Assembly (NCBI GenBank): GCA_013334485.1
Contig: JAAXXL010000011.1
Span: 1-55,163, forward strand
Direction: 5' to 3'
DNA: 55,163 nucleotides
Origin: Chlorobiaceae bacterium
Lineage (GTDB): Bacteria; Bacteroidota; Chlorobiia; Chlorobiales; Chlorobiaceae
Part shown: positions 8,301 to 16,732 of the stretch, in pieces
Layout: every line of letters starts with the position of its first letter
Position numbering within the stretch: the first letter of the stretch is position 1
Position numbers and translations under genes: made by a program
Notes under the pieces: model-generated
Databases searched by the model: none
Told to the model about the DNA's origin: nothing
The model's input: only the letters and a program-made list of their open reading frames with translations

Positions 8301-9614
8301 ATGCGAAAAATCCGATCTTTTTTTTCCGGTATTCTTGTTCTCTTCTCCTGCCTTTTTGCTTTTTCTCACCAACTCAAAGCTGCTGAGCCGGGGGAGTATA
8401 TCACAATCCGTAAAGAGGGTTCGAGCAAAATTGCACTTGTGCTGAATCGTCCGGATGCAAAGGGTCGAAAAGAGGGTGAGTGGGCAGCTACTGTTGATGC
8501 CGTTATCCATGAAGGTCTGAATTTCACCAATCTCTTTTCACTCATAGAGCCGCCGCTTAATGTCCGCGAGAGTGTTGACAAAAACAGTACGACTATTAAT
8601 TTCGGAGCACTGAACTCTGTAGGTGCTGAAGTCTATGCCGGTGGCAGGGTGTTCGAAAAATCAGGTTTAATAACACTTGATATGGAGGTATTCGAAACTG
8701 CTGGTGGAAAGTCACTGTTGAAAAAAACCTACCAGGGGCGTAAGGATGAGCTTCGTTCAGTATCCCAGGCATTTTGCGCTGACCTTGTTGAGCTGCTGAC
8801 CGGGAAAAAGTCGGTATTCGGCAGCAAGATTGTTTTTGTCAGCAATAAAACCGGTTTCAAGGAGATTTATAAGTGTGATTTTGACGGCTATGGCCTTGAG
8901 CAACTGACCAACTCCAAATCAATCTCCCTTTCACCCGCATTCTCTCCTGACGGAAAGTATCTTGCCTATACTGATTTTATCTCTGGTCGCCCGGCTCTCC
9001 ATATCAGAGACCTCTCGGACAGAAAAACAAGCTCTGTGATCAAAAGCGGAATCAGCATTGATCCGGGATGGAGAGGAAGCAACGAGGTTGCCACTACACT
9101 ATCCTATGAGGGTGATCAGGAGATCTATCTCGTCAGACCGGATGGTTCCGTCTCCCGTCGCGTAACCAACAGCAAGGGGATCGATGTTTCTCCCTCATTT
9201 TCTCCTGATGGCCGTAAAATGGCATTTGTCTCTTCCCGTAACGGATTGCCTCAGATTTTTATCCAGGATATGCAGTCAGGTGATGTCAAACGGCTTACCT
9301 TCAGCGGACGCTATAATACCCAGCCTTCCTGGTCACCAGGGGGAGATCAAATTGCCTATTCTACATGGGAAAAGAATGGGGAAATCAATATATTTGTTAT
9401 AAATCCGGACGGCTCCAGCTTAAGGCAGTTGACCAAAAATGCTGCTGAAAACGAGGCGCCATCATGGTCTCCGAACGGGGAGATGATTGTGTTCTCATCC
9501 AACAGGCAGGGGTCGAAAAAATTGTACATCATGAGTTCAACTGGAGAAAACCAGAGGCGTTTATTGCAGGTCGAAGGTGAGCAAATGCAGCCATTCTGGT
9601 CACTATTTCGATAA
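8301..9614 (+). CDS. tolB: TolB, periplasmic beta-propeller protein of the Tol-Pal system
   Basis: About 437 residues, the normal TolB length. A Sec signal peptide (MRKIRSFFSGILVLFSCLFA, cleavage probably after LKA near residue 28) is followed by an N-terminal alpha/beta domain and five or more PD40/WD40-like repeats of the type SPxFSPDGxxxAF (residues about 210-430). TolB binds Pal and links the TolQRA motor to peptidoglycan-bound lipoprotein. It sits immediately upstream of two pal genes, which fixes the assignment. Confidence 0.93.
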   Translation: MRKIRSFFSGILVLFSCLFAFSHQLKAAEPGEYITIRKEGSSKIALVLNRPDAKGRKEGEWAATVDAVIHEGLNFTNLFSLIEPPLNVRESVDKNSTTINFGALNSVGAEVYAGGRVFEKSGLITLDMEVFETAGGKSLLKKTYQGRKDELRSVSQAFCADLVELLTGKKSVFGSKIVFVSNKTGFKEIYKCDFDGYGLEQLTNSKSISLSPAFSPDGKYLAYTDFISGRPALHIRDLSDRKTSSVIKSGISIDPGWRGSNEVATTLSYEGDQEIYLVRPDGSVSRRVTNSKGIDVSPSFSPDGRKMAFVSSRNGLPQIFIQDMQSGDVKRLTFSGRYNTQPSWSPGGDQIAYSTWEKNGEINIFVINPDGSSLRQLTKNAAENEAPSWSPNGEMIVFSSNRQGSKKLYIMSSTGENQRRLLQVEGEQMQPFWSLFR

Positions 9615-9651
9615 CAGGGAGTATTGAAAAACAACTAAAAAGGAGGATTGT

Positions 9652-10119
9652 ATGGTGAGTTATAAAATGTTATTCCGAAACCTGCTGATTCCCTCAATGC
9701 TGTTTCTTGGTGCCTGTTGCTGCGAGAAAGATGTTGTTGTAGCACCGGAACTACCACCACCGCCCCCTCCGGCACCAGCCTTTGCAGCAGTTGTGCTTGG
9801 CGATGTGTTTTATGATTATGATAAATCAGAGCTTCGCCCGGAAGCTGTCGAGCAGCTTAAGACCAATGCCGGATGGTTACAGTCAAATGGCTCAAGAAAT
9901 CTTGTGATCGAAGGCCATTGTGACGAGCGGGGAACAAACGAATATAACCTTGCTCTTGGTGAGCGTCGGGCGATGAGTGCGAAGGATTACCTCGTCAATC
10001 TGGGCGCTTCCTCAACCCGCCTGAAGACGGTCAGCTATGGTGAAGAGAGGCCTTTTGCTGTGGGACATGATGAGGAGTCATGGGCGCAGAACAGAAGGGC
10101 TCATTTTGTGGCTGAGTAG
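9652..10119 (+). CDS. pal: Peptidoglycan-associated lipoprotein Pal (first copy)
   Basis: Outer-membrane lipoprotein of 155 residues. The N-terminus is a lipoprotein signal with lipobox LGAC, then a short Pro-rich spacer ([12 protein letters not shown]), then an OmpA-like peptidoglycan-binding domain (residues about 45-155). Diagnostic motifs are [34 protein letters not shown] and the final NRRAHFV. It anchors the envelope to peptidoglycan and binds TolB. An AAGGAGG site precedes the ATG. A second pal follows 87 bases later. Confidence 0.93.
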   Translation: MVSYKMLFRNLLIPSMLFLGACCCEKDVVVAPELPPPPPPAPAFAAVVLGDVFYDYDKSELRPEAVEQLKTNAGWLQSNGSRNLVIEGHCDERGTNEYNLALGERRAMSAKDYLVNLGASSTRLKTVSYGEERPFAVGHDEESWAQNRRAHFVAE

Positions 10120-10206
10120 TATTGCTCTCTGTTTACTGAACTATCGGGGGCTGGCTGAATCAGGTCAGTCCCCTTTTTTAATAATGCGAAAAGGAGTCTG
10201 ACAACA

Positions 10207-10719
10207 ATGAGAAAAAAAATAAACGGCATCTTTGTTCTTGCCTTGATGACGATGGCAGGATGTTCCTCAAAAAGTGCCGTAACCTCAACAGATGGTACCG
10301 GAAGCAACCAGACATCTGCACCTTCAGCAGCCTCAACTCAGGATGTTCCAACAGCACCTGTTGGCTATGGATTTGACAAGTATCAGACCGGGCCGCTCGG
10401 TGATGTGTTTTTTGATTATGACAGTTCAATTCTCGCCCCTGAAGCCCAGGAGCAACTGAAAAAGAATGCAGAGTGGCTTGGCTCCAATGCAGCGAAAGGT
10501 GCTCTGGTTGAAGGACATTGTGATTCGAGAGGCACAGCAGAATATAACCTTGCTCTCGGTGAACGAAGATCCTCAACGGCAAAGGAGTTTCTTGTCAAGC
10601 TTGGTGTTGGAGCATCCCGTATTGAAACCGTCAGCTACGGCGAAGAACGTCCTTTCGATTCAGCCCAGAATGAAGAGGCTTGGTCAAAAAACCGTCGTGC
10701 CCATTTCGTTATAAAATAA
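10207..10719 (+). CDS. pal: Peptidoglycan-associated lipoprotein Pal (second, tandem copy)
   Basis: 170-residue paralogue of the preceding Pal: lipobox MAGC, a longer Ser/Thr/Ala-rich spacer, and an OmpA-like domain with [34 protein letters not shown] and KNRRAHFVIK. The OmpA domains of the two copies are clearly related over their whole length, whereas the spacers differ completely. That looks like a tandem duplication followed by divergence of the tether. It has a good ribosome binding site (AAAAGGAG). Whether both bind TolB cannot be read from sequence. Confidence 0.92.
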   Translation: MRKKINGIFVLALMTMAGCSSKSAVTSTDGTGSNQTSAPSAASTQDVPTAPVGYGFDKYQTGPLGDVFFDYDSSILAPEAQEQLKKNAEWLGSNAAKGALVEGHCDSRGTAEYNLALGERRSSTAKEFLVKLGVGASRIETVSYGEERPFDSAQNEEAWSKNRRAHFVIK

Positions 10720-10817
10720 CAGCAGATTTTAATGCGTGTTTGAGCACGGGCCGGGAGCAGAGCAATGTCAAGCGGTTATGACTGCTGATTATCAATACAT
10801 CAATCCTGTCGATATCC

Positions 10818-11585
10818 ATGAATAAAAAGATTAAACCGTTTCTTGTTATTCCTTTTTTGCTGCTCTCGTCCTGTGCTTCAAAACAGGAACTTGTTGTTGT
10901 TAAAGATGATCTGCTTAAACTGAAAACGGATTCAGAAACCATTAAAACGCAGACTGCGGTCTCTTATTCGGATGTGCAGCAGGTTCGTGATGAGGTTTCA
11001 CGTTTGCAGGGAAGTATAGAAGAGATCAGGCATAATAACCACCAGACGTTCGGACGTCTTGGAATGGAAGACTCTCTTCTTGTGCACAAAGCAGATGATC
11101 TTGATTCGAGATTGCAGCGAATCGAACGCTACCTTGGAATTGATAAAGATGCAGTCGCCTCCCAGAGTGCGGTGATACAGAAGAGTGGGGCAGTGGCAGA
11201 TACGACAAAACCGGCAATACTGCCTGAGCAGAGACTGCTGAATGAGGGTGTTGAGAAACTTGCGAAAAGGAGTTATTCTGCTGCTCGTGAAAATTTCACG
11301 GCAATCATGCAAACCTATCCCAAATCACCACTGGTTTCTGACGCACAGTTTTATCTTGCAGAGAGCTATTTTGATGAGAAGTGGTATGAAAAAGCCATTC
11401 TTGAATATCAGGTTGTTATTGCAAAATATACAAAAAGCAGCAAGCGCCCGGCAGCGCTCTACAAACAGGCGCTCTGTTTTGAGAAGATTGGCGATCCCGC
11501 CAGTGCCAAAGCACGCTTCAGCAGTCTTGTGAGTGTCTATCCTGCGGCTCCTGAGTCGAAGCTCGCTAAAAAGAAACTCCCATAA
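10818..11585 (+). CDS. cpoB: CpoB/YbgF-type Tol-Pal accessory protein
   Basis: 255 residues. The N-terminus carries a lipoprotein-type signal with LLSSC near residue 19, so this homologue may be lipid-anchored. Residues about 25-100 are a heptad-rich coiled coil as in the CpoB trimerisation segment, and residues about 135-250 form three TPR-like repeats (LLNEGVEKLAKRSYSAARENF, AQFYLAESYFDEKWYEKAI, AALYKQALCFEKIGDPASAKARF). CpoB couples Tol-Pal activity to septal peptidoglycan synthesis in proteobacteria. It is the last gene of the cluster and is followed by a strong terminator. Confidence 0.88.
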   Translation: MNKKIKPFLVIPFLLLSSCASKQELVVVKDDLLKLKTDSETIKTQTAVSYSDVQQVRDEVSRLQGSIEEIRHNNHQTFGRLGMEDSLLVHKADDLDSRLQRIERYLGIDKDAVASQSAVIQKSGAVADTTKPAILPEQRLLNEGVEKLAKRSYSAARENFTAIMQTYPKSPLVSDAQFYLAESYFDEKWYEKAILEYQVVIAKYTKSSKRPAALYKQALCFEKIGDPASAKARFSSLVSVYPAAPESKLAKKKLP

Positions 11586-11618
11586 CACAAAACCCCGGCA
11601 GAGCCGGGGTTTTGTGTT
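11584..11618 (+). terminator. Strong bidirectional terminator after cpoB
   Basis: Perfect 16-base inverted repeat (11584-11599 and 11603-11618) with a 3-base loop. The GC core CCCCGGC/GCCGGGG is flanked by AAAA and TTTT. It separates cpoB from the convergent minus-strand gene at 11659-12150 and can serve both. Confidence 0.88.
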
Positions 11619-11658
11619 AAAAGGGTTCAAGCTTGATCAAGCATGTTCAGGCTGCCGT

Positions 11659-12150
11659 CTACTTGAAAAATTTATCCAGGGTATAGACTTGACGGTCAAT
11701 CTCCACTGCGAGCTCTTTGTGCAGTGAGTCATAAAATACAGGGATATCCCTCATGGTCCATTTTACTCCACGCTTGTCAAAATCAATAACATACCGGTTT
11801 TCATTGTCCATAACTTTCTTGTTCATGTCAATGCCGATGTCCGGCTGTGTTGTAAGAACAAAGAGTGAGATTTCACCGGAAATGATTTGATTGATGATCT
11901 CTTGAGTTGGTGACAACTTTCTGCGTCCGGATGCAGGGCTTATCTGGATCTGAAGTTTTCCGTAGTTGTCCCTTTTTGCCGAGGTAATAAAATATTTGTG
12001 TGTTTTATGCGCAGCGTTGCCAGACCATGGTCCTGCTGTAGAGACCCTGACCTGATTTTCTGCGGTAAATGGACGGCTGAGCTGAGATCGCATCGTTTGC
12101 ACGGTTAAAATTTGCAAATAGAACGCTTTTTCGCGTTCCGCGTTCAACAT
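11659..12150 (-). CDS. Hypothetical protein of 163 residues
   Basis: I do not recognise this family. The protein is soluble-looking, with no signal peptide or membrane span. Its C-terminal half is regular ([43 protein letters not shown]). The start is uncertain: the ATG at 12150 lacks a ribosome binding site, and an internal ATG at 12093 (MRSQLSRPF) is an alternative. It converges on cpoB across a shared terminator. The length and unbroken frame argue that it is a real gene. Confidence 0.55.
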   Translation of the reverse strand: MLNAEREKAFYLQILTVQTMRSQLSRPFTAENQVRVSTAGPWSGNAAHKTHKYFITSAKRDNYGKLQIQISPASGRRKLSPTQEIINQIISGEISLFVLTTQPDIGIDMNKKVMDNENRYVIDFDKRGVKWTMRDIPVFYDSLHKELAVEIDRQVYTLDKFFK

Positions 12151-12177
12151 GGTTAAATTAGCAAATCAAGGTTAAAT

Positions 12178-12208
12178 AACAAAGGGATTCGTGGTGAATC
12201 CCTTTGTT
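12178..12208 (-). terminator. Hairpin between the 12240 small ORF and the 12150 gene
   Basis: Perfect 13-base stem (12178-12190 with 12196-12208, AACAAAGGGATTC and its complement) around a 5-base loop. On the minus strand it lies 32 bases after the stop of the small ORF at 12240-12338 and 28 bases before the next start. It is followed by ATTT rather than a long T-run, so termination may be partial. Confidence 0.45.
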
Positions 12209-12239
12209 AGACTGAAACTTTCCATGGTGGCTTTTCTGA

Positions 12240-12338
12240 TTATTTGATCACCCTGATTATGCCTTGGATTAATACTGGTTGAAAGACGAGCCATTCTACA
12301 CTTCCCTTGACTTTTAAGCCAACGCTCACATTAGCCAT
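12240..12338 (-). CDS. Possible small protein of 32 residues
   Basis: A short frame with ATG at 12336-12338 encodes MANVSVGLKVKGSVEWLVFQ plus 12 further residues (PVLIQGIIRVIK). Alternating polar and hydrophobic residues suggest beta strands. A stable hairpin follows the stop. There is only a weak ribosome binding site (GTGG). I do not recognise it. It may be a genuine small protein or a remnant, because the stretch upstream holds another broken coding fragment. Confidence 0.3.
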   Translation of the reverse strand: MANVSVGLKVKGSVEWLVFQPVLIQGIIRVIK

Positions 12339-12704
12339 ATTTACCACAAAATCAGATCTCTTGGTTCATGTCGTTTCTGCGGACTTTTTTCCTGAGGCCT
12401 TCTGATTTTATTGTTGTTTTAGTTTGTCGTTAAGGGCGGTCATCGGCTTGATATCTGACCTTAAATCCTTTACATAGTAGCAAACTATTGTCTGGTTATC
12501 AGTTTATTTTCTTGTTATGATTTGTTGTGTGCGTATATTTTTTGAGAAGTACATGTGAAGATTATGTGAAGTCACATGATTATATTGTCATAATACTTTG
12601 TGCAGTTATAGTCAATACTCAATTCTCTGTTTCATGCATATTTTGACTCACAGCCCAAACCTGATCCTACACATAGTAAATACTTGTTACAAGCTCGGGC
12701 CTGA
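12339..12704. other. Gene-poor AT-rich stretch
   Basis: About 365 bases without a convincing gene. The minus strand is open for 31 codons between stops at 12504 and 12408, reading TDNQTIVCYYVKDLRSDIK and ending NDKLKQQ. It has no upstream start codon and could be the tail of a decayed gene. The remainder is AT-rich and I see no other structure in it. Confidence 0.3.
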
Positions 12705-12733
12705 TTTTATAGCCAAGCATGCTGATATGTTTG
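12705..12733 (+). promoter_or_regulatory. Candidate promoter for the tandem small genes
   Basis: TATGTTTG at 12726-12733 matches the Bacteroidetes/Chlorobi -7 box TAnnTTTG, with a TTTT tract (12705-12708) about 18 bases upstream in place of TTG. It lies 37 bases before the ATG of the first small beta-rich gene. Confidence 0.3.
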
Positions 12734-12769
12734 GTGTCTTGATGTATAAAACTTAAAAATGGAGGGTTC

Positions 12770-13090
12770 ATGGTTACTAAACCGATAGGAAAAGTGACAT
12801 TGCATCAACAAGGGGTTTTTGTTGCGAAATTGCAATTTGTCTATCAGGATGGCTCAAAAATGATTCATCTTGATGGCTCAAGCGGTATTACAATCGGATG
12901 TTCTGTTACACTTGACCCTGGTGCATATGGGGTGCCAGACAATGCAATGATGTCTGTATATGTTTTTGTTGTATGGGGTAGTGATCAACAGGGGCATGAG
13001 ATTTTTAACTATGTTCCCGGAAGTCCGAATGTAGCAGACTATACTATTACCGGAACTACTCTTAACAATACATTGACCTATAACAAATAG
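12770..13090 (+). CDS. Small beta-rich protein, tandem paralogue 1
   Basis: 106 residues, with no signal peptide or membrane helix. Conserved blocks shared with the next gene are VAKLQFVY, LDPGAYGVPD, VYVFVVWGSD and the C-terminal YTITGTTLNNTL. The strand-rich pattern, with a proline/glycine turn and a central VVWG strand, suggests a small all-beta sandwich. I know of similar ~100-residue uncharacterised bacterial proteins but cannot name a function. It has a good ribosome binding site (GGAGGG, 5 bases before ATG). It lies 59 bases before its paralogue, probably co-transcribed. Confidence 0.7.
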   Translation: MVTKPIGKVTLHQQGVFVAKLQFVYQDGSKMIHLDGSSGITIGCSVTLDPGAYGVPDNAMMSVYVFVVWGSDQQGHEIFNYVPGSPNVADYTITGTTLNNTLTYNK

Positions 13091-13149
13091 AGTCAAGTTC
13101 TGTTATTCGTGCATTTAAAAACGAAAAGAAACATTTAAAATGGGAGCTT

Positions 13150-13473
13150 ATGATGGAAACAATAGGAAAAATACTTCTCAATCAAAATGGATGGTTTGTT
13201 GCCAAGTTGCAGGCGGTGTACAAGAATAACGATGAATGGGTCCACGTTGATGGATCAGGCGGTATTCCGATTTTGCAAAAAGTGGTGATTGACCCTGGCG
13301 ATCATGGTGTCCCGAATGGTTCTGAGGTCTCTCCGTATGTTTTTGTGGTTTGGGGGAATGATAACCGGGCTAAGGAGGTTTTTAAATACGAAAAAGGGAA
13401 CTCAAGAACCGCTGAATATACCATCACAGGGACAACCCTCGATAATTCTCTGGCTTTTCAGGGAATTCATTGA
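13150..13473 (+). CDS. Small beta-rich protein, tandem paralogue 2
   Basis: 107 residues, about half identical to the preceding protein over its full length and collinear without large gaps (FVAKLQAVY, HVDGSGGI, IDPGDHGVPNG, YVFVVWGND, YTITGTTLDNSL). The pair arose by tandem duplication. The ribosome binding site TGGGAG precedes the ATG. No export signal is present, so it is cytoplasmic unless secreted by a leaderless route. A strong terminator follows. Function unknown. Confidence 0.7.
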   Translation: MMETIGKILLNQNGWFVAKLQAVYKNNDEWVHVDGSGGIPILQKVVIDPGDHGVPNGSEVSPYVFVVWGNDNRAKEVFKYEKGNSRTAEYTITGTTLDNSLAFQGIH

Positions 13474-13536
13474 ATTCAGTAACTGCTCTTAATCTCTTTT
13501 GTTGAGAACCCGTTACAGTCCTGTTAATGGCGGAAT

Positions 13537-13578
13537 AAATCAAAAGCCCCGGTTAGTTTTCCCTGGGGCTTTTGATTT
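13537..13578 (+). terminator. Bidirectional terminator between the small beta gene and dnaK
   Basis: A 14-base perfect stem (13537-13550 with 13565-13578), core AAAAGCCCC/GGGGCTTTT, loop of 14 bases, A-rich on one side and T-rich on the other. It serves both the plus-strand gene ending at 13473 and dnaK, which ends at 13624 on the minus strand. Confidence 0.85.
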
Positions 13579-13623
13579 TATCGTGTATATGCTGTTTAGA
13601 ACAGTACGGGATATATCGATGTT

Positions 13624-15540
13624 TTACTTCTCTTTATCATCGATTACTTCATACTCGGCGTTTTCAACTTCACCATCTCCGCCGCTTTTTTTGCTGTCGC
13701 TACCTGAGGGTGGAGCCTGATCGGAATGAGACCCATCTGACTGAGGTGTCTGGTAGAGCTGGGAGGCAATCTCGCTCCACTCCTTGTTGACCTCTTCCAT
13801 GGCACTCTTGATGGATTCAATGGTACCGTTTTTGTAGGCTTCCTTCAGTTTATCGAGGGCACCTTCCAGCACTGGTCGCTTCTCTACCGGTATTTTATCA
13901 CCCAGCTCCTTCAACTGCTTTTCCGTACTGAAAATAAGGGAGTCTGCCACGTTTCTTGTGTCAATCTCCTCCTTGCGTTTCTGATCTTCAGCAGCGTGCT
14001 CTTTGGCATCCTGCTTCATCTTTTCGATTTCCGAATCGCTGAGTTTGCTGCTCGACTCAATTCTGATGCTCTGCTCTTTTCCGGTTGCCTTGTCTTTTGC
14101 CGAAACGCTCAGAATACCGTTTGAATCGATGTCAAACGTAACTTCTATCTGTGGAACGCCTCTTGGAGAAGGAGGAATGTCACCAAGATGGAACCTTCCA
14201 AGGGTTTTGTTGTCACTCGCCATCGGGCGCTCTCCCTGCAGCACATGGACTTCAACAGAAGTCTGGTTGTCGCCTGCCGTTGAGAATACCTCCTGCTTTC
14301 TTGTAGGAATGGTGGTGTTTGCATCGATAAGCTTTGTCATGACACTGCCAAGGGTTTCAATACCCAGAGAGAGCGGGGTGACATCAAGCAGGAGCACATC
14401 GGTAACATCACCTTTCAGAACGCCGCCCTGTATGGCTGCGCCGATAGCAACAACCTCATCAGGATTAACGCTTCTGTTCGGTTCTTTTCCGAAAAACTCT
14501 TTGACAAGTGCCTGAACTTTAGGTATACGGGTTGACCCTCCGACCAGCACGACTTCATCAATATCCTTCATGTCAACCTTTGAGTTCTTGACTGCACGAT
14601 GGCAGGGATCAAGAATTTTGTCGAACAGGTCAGCGCTCAAGGCTTCAAATTTGGCCCTGGTCAGATTGATGACAAGGTGTTTCGGACCCTCCTGTGTAGC
14701 TGTGATAAAGGGGAGGTTGATTTCTGTGTCCGTTCTTGATGAAAGCTCTATTTTGGCTTTTTCTGCCGCTTCCTTCAGACGCTGAAGTGCAATAGCATCG
14801 TTACGAAGATCATGACCCTCCTGTTTTTTGAACTCATCTGCCAGATAGTCAATGATTCTCTGGTCAAAGTCATCTCCACCGAGATGGGTGTCGCCATCAG
14901 TTGACTTGACTTCAAAAACACCATCTCCCAACTCAAGAATGGAGATATCAAATGTACCGCCGCCAAGATCGAAGACTGCTACTTTTTCATTCTCCTTTTT
15001 CCTGTCAAGGCCGTAAGCCAGAGCTGCGGCTGTAGGTTCGTTGATAATGCGTTTGACGTCAAGGCCAGCAATGCGTCCTGCATCTTTGGTTGCCTGCCGC
15101 TGGGCATCATTGAAATATGCCGGAACAGTGATGACTGCTTCAGTTACTTTCTCTCCAAGAAAGTCTTCGGCTGTCTGCTTCATTTTCTGCAGAATCATGG
15201 CTGAGACTTCCTGTGGGGAGTATACCTTATCGTTGATTTTTACCCTTGCTTCACCACTTTCGTTGATGATCTCGTAAGGTGCCAGCTTTTTCTCGTTTGG
15301 AACCTCCTCATATTTGCGACCCATGAAGCGCTTGATCGAGAAAATGGTGTTTTTCGGATTGGTGATAGCCTGTCTTTTTGCGGCCTGACCGACAAGACGG
15401 TCACCCGTTTTGGTCAAGGCAATAATGGATGGCGTAGTACGGTTACCTTCCGAATTTTCAATAACCGTAGGCTGTGTGCCCTGCATGACTGCTACGCATG
15501 AGTTCGTCGTGCCAAGGTCAATGCCGATAATTTTTCCCAT
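13624..15540 (-). CDS. dnaK: Chaperone DnaK (Hsp70)
   Basis: 638 residues, standard Hsp70 length. The ATPase domain shows [14 protein letters not shown] at the N-terminus, [14 protein letters not shown] and [12 protein letters not shown]. The substrate-binding domain follows ([13 protein letters not shown]), and the acidic tail ends [13 protein letters not shown]. It refolds or holds unfolded proteins with DnaJ and GrpE, neither of which is in the window. The ribosome binding site AAGGAAG precedes the ATG by 6 bases. It is 85 bases downstream of hsp20 and is probably in the same heat-shock transcript. Confidence 0.97.
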   Translation of the reverse strand: MGKIIGIDLGTTNSCVAVMQGTQPTVIENSEGNRTTPSIIALTKTGDRLVGQAAKRQAITNPKNTIFSIKRFMGRKYEEVPNEKKLAPYEIINESGEARVKINDKVYSPQEVSAMILQKMKQTAEDFLGEKVTEAVITVPAYFNDAQRQATKDAGRIAGLDVKRIINEPTAAALAYGLDRKKENEKVAVFDLGGGTFDISILELGDGVFEVKSTDGDTHLGGDDFDQRIIDYLADEFKKQEGHDLRNDAIALQRLKEAAEKAKIELSSRTDTEINLPFITATQEGPKHLVINLTRAKFEALSADLFDKILDPCHRAVKNSKVDMKDIDEVVLVGGSTRIPKVQALVKEFFGKEPNRSVNPDEVVAIGAAIQGGVLKGDVTDVLLLDVTPLSLGIETLGSVMTKLIDANTTIPTRKQEVFSTAGDNQTSVEVHVLQGERPMASDNKTLGRFHLGDIPPSPRGVPQIEVTFDIDSNGILSVSAKDKATGKEQSIRIESSSKLSDSEIEKMKQDAKEHAAEDQKRKEEIDTRNVADSLIFSTEKQLKELGDKIPVEKRPVLEGALDKLKEAYKNGTIESIKSAMEEVNKEWSEIASQLYQTPQSDGSHSDQAPPSGSDSKKSGGDGEVENAEYEVIDDKEK

Positions 15541-15625
15541 AATGGTTCTTCCTTTTCTTTGAGATTATATGAAAACAATGGGTTTTGGAGGAGATAGCCT
15601 CAAAAACCGAATACGAGCAATAGCG

Positions 15626-16024
15626 TTAATTGATTGAAATCTCTTTTGTCTTTACTGCCGGACGTGCTTTTGGCAGTGTTATGTGAAGCACTCCTGCTTC
15701 AAAGTCAGCCTGGATGGTATCCTGATCGATTATTTCGCCAAGATTGAAGCTTCTGGAAAAGGTCCCATAACTCCGCTCAATACGGTGGTACTCCTTTTTG
15801 GACTCTTCTGCAACCTGTTTTCTTTCAGCTTTTATGGTCAGTACATCATCCTCAATATTGAGTCCTATCTGCTCTTTTGCTATTCCCGGCAGTTCGGCTT
15901 CAATATGAAATTCCGCGTCATCTTCGGAAACATCCACCTTGAATTCTGGTGCAGCCGGAAGTTGTGAGCCTGTCCAGATATCCTCAAACAGTTTCATCGG
16001 ATCTTTTGATAATTTTACGAGCAT
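15626..16024 (-). CDS. Small heat-shock protein, Hsp20/alpha-crystallin family
   Basis: 132-residue holdase chaperone. The alpha-crystallin domain spans residues about 28-120, with [20 protein letters not shown] at its start, [11 protein letters not shown] in the middle, and the conserved C-terminal GVLHITLPK; the tail KEISIN carries the I-x-I type motif. AAGGAG stands just upstream of the ATG. It lies upstream of dnaK on the same strand. No CIRCE element is present; an inverted repeat overlaps the predicted start point. Confidence 0.93.
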   Translation of the reverse strand: MLVKLSKDPMKLFEDIWTGSQLPAAPEFKVDVSEDDAEFHIEAELPGIAKEQIGLNIEDDVLTIKAERKQVAEESKKEYHRIERSYGTFSRSFNLGEIIDQDTIQADFEAGVLHITLPKARPAVKTKEISIN

Positions 16025-16072
16025 GTTTTTCTCCTTGTAACTTCTTGCTTGTTAAGAGTAGTGTGATTATTG

Positions 16073-16125
16073 GCAGCGGGTGAAAAGTTCGCTGCATGAT
16101 TAGTAATTATCAATAACCGTGCCAA
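16073..16125 (-). promoter_or_regulatory. Candidate promoter and operator of hsp20-dnaK
   Basis: Minus strand TTG (16123-16125), exactly 20 bases, then TAATCATG (16095-16102), the layout of Bacteroidetes/Chlorobi promoters. A perfect inverted repeat GCAGCG-N11-CGCTGC (16073-16078 and 16090-16095) straddles the predicted start point near 16088 and is a plausible repressor site. The box TTGGCACGG also recalls a sigma-54 -24 element, but the -12 GC is absent. Confidence 0.4.
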
Positions 16126-16209
16126 TGCTTGAATTTGAGCTGTGCAGGCATGTTGGAAGGTAAAAATGTCACAACAGAGTCAATAGTGTCATACTTTGGG
16201 GGCGTCATG

Positions 16210-16224
16210 CTGACAAATTGTCAG
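16210..16224. promoter_or_regulatory. 15-base palindrome upstream of hsp20
   Basis: CTGACAA-A-TTGTCAG is a perfect 7+1+7 palindrome about 190 bases upstream of the hsp20 start, in an otherwise empty stretch. Symmetry and size fit a dimeric regulator's operator, but its target gene and regulator are unknown. Confidence 0.3.
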
Positions 16225-16339
16225 AGGGGATACATGTAGTAGATGCAGCTTGATGAGAGGAGCCCTGCGTGTGGTCAGGAACGACAAAAACAGAAAAGGC
16301 CAGCTCTTGTGCTCTCTCTACAGGGGGGCAACAAACGCC

Positions 16340-16382
16340 AAAAAAAACCGGTACTCCCCTGGGATTGGAGGAGTGCCGGTTT
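16340..16382 (-). terminator. Terminator of the sigma/anti-sigma operon
   Basis: On the minus strand AAACCGGCACTCC pairs with GGGAGTACCGGTTT around a short loop and is followed by eight Ts (16340-16347 region). This is a well-formed intrinsic terminator about 60 bases beyond the anti-sigma stop codon. Confidence 0.85.
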
Positions 16383-16408
16383 ATAACGAGCAGTTTTTTA
16401 TGGAAAAT

Positions 16409-16435
16409 GCTATCGCTTGTGATCAAGCCGATAGC
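16409..16435 (-). repeat. Second hairpin just after the anti-sigma gene
   Basis: GCTATCG-CTTG and CAAG-C-CGATAGC (16409-16419 and 16424-16435) form an 11-base stem with one bulge and a 4-base loop. It starts about 10 bases after the anti-sigma stop codon and precedes the main terminator, so it may protect the 3' end or assist termination. Confidence 0.5.
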
Positions 16436-16445
16436 TTACGCAGGG

Positions 16446-16703
16446 TCATTCAAAAAGGAGGGTGTCTTCATGCTCTATGGCGGTCAGGCTGGTGAGCTGC
16501 ATGATCGCATCAACGAGCGATTGGGGCGCTTTAAACTGAACAATTCGTTCTTTTATGATCATCTTGGTTTTTTTTGCATCCTCAAACTCTTCATGGCACT
16601 CTTTGCATTGCTTGAGATGCGCAAGAAAATCCTGCTCTTCCTTCAGAGCAAGCTCTGAATCAACTGCGGCGCTCATAAGTACGCGGGCTTTTTTGCAATT
16701 CAT
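16446..16703 (-). CDS. Zinc-binding anti-sigma factor
   Basis: 85 residues. It starts MNCKKARVLMSAAVDSELAL, typical of the ZAS/putative zinc-finger anti-sigma fold. The zinc ligands are visible as H-x3-C-x2-C in AHLKQCKEC, with an upstream Cys at position 3. No membrane span is present, so it is cytoplasmic, as in RsrA-type thiol-sensing anti-sigmas. It follows the ECF sigma gene by 29 bases in the same direction, the standard arrangement for a sigma factor and its antagonist. A redox role is inference. Confidence 0.85.
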   Translation of the reverse strand: MNCKKARVLMSAAVDSELALKEEQDFLAHLKQCKECHEEFEDAKKTKMIIKERIVQFKAPQSLVDAIMQLTSLTAIEHEDTLLFE

Positions 16704-16732
16704 AATAAAAAAAAGATAGTGCGTATTGATAT

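Noticed and set aside
16112-16126. Sigma-54 promoter upstream of hsp20 (TTGGCACGG)
   Set aside because: The -24-like half is good, but the invariant GC of the -12 element is GA at the right spacing; the Chlorobi-type TTG-N20-TA reading explains the same bases.
16025-16250. CIRCE/HrcA operator for hsp20-dnaK
   Set aside because: No TTAGCACTC-N9-GAGTGCTAA or close variant in the region.
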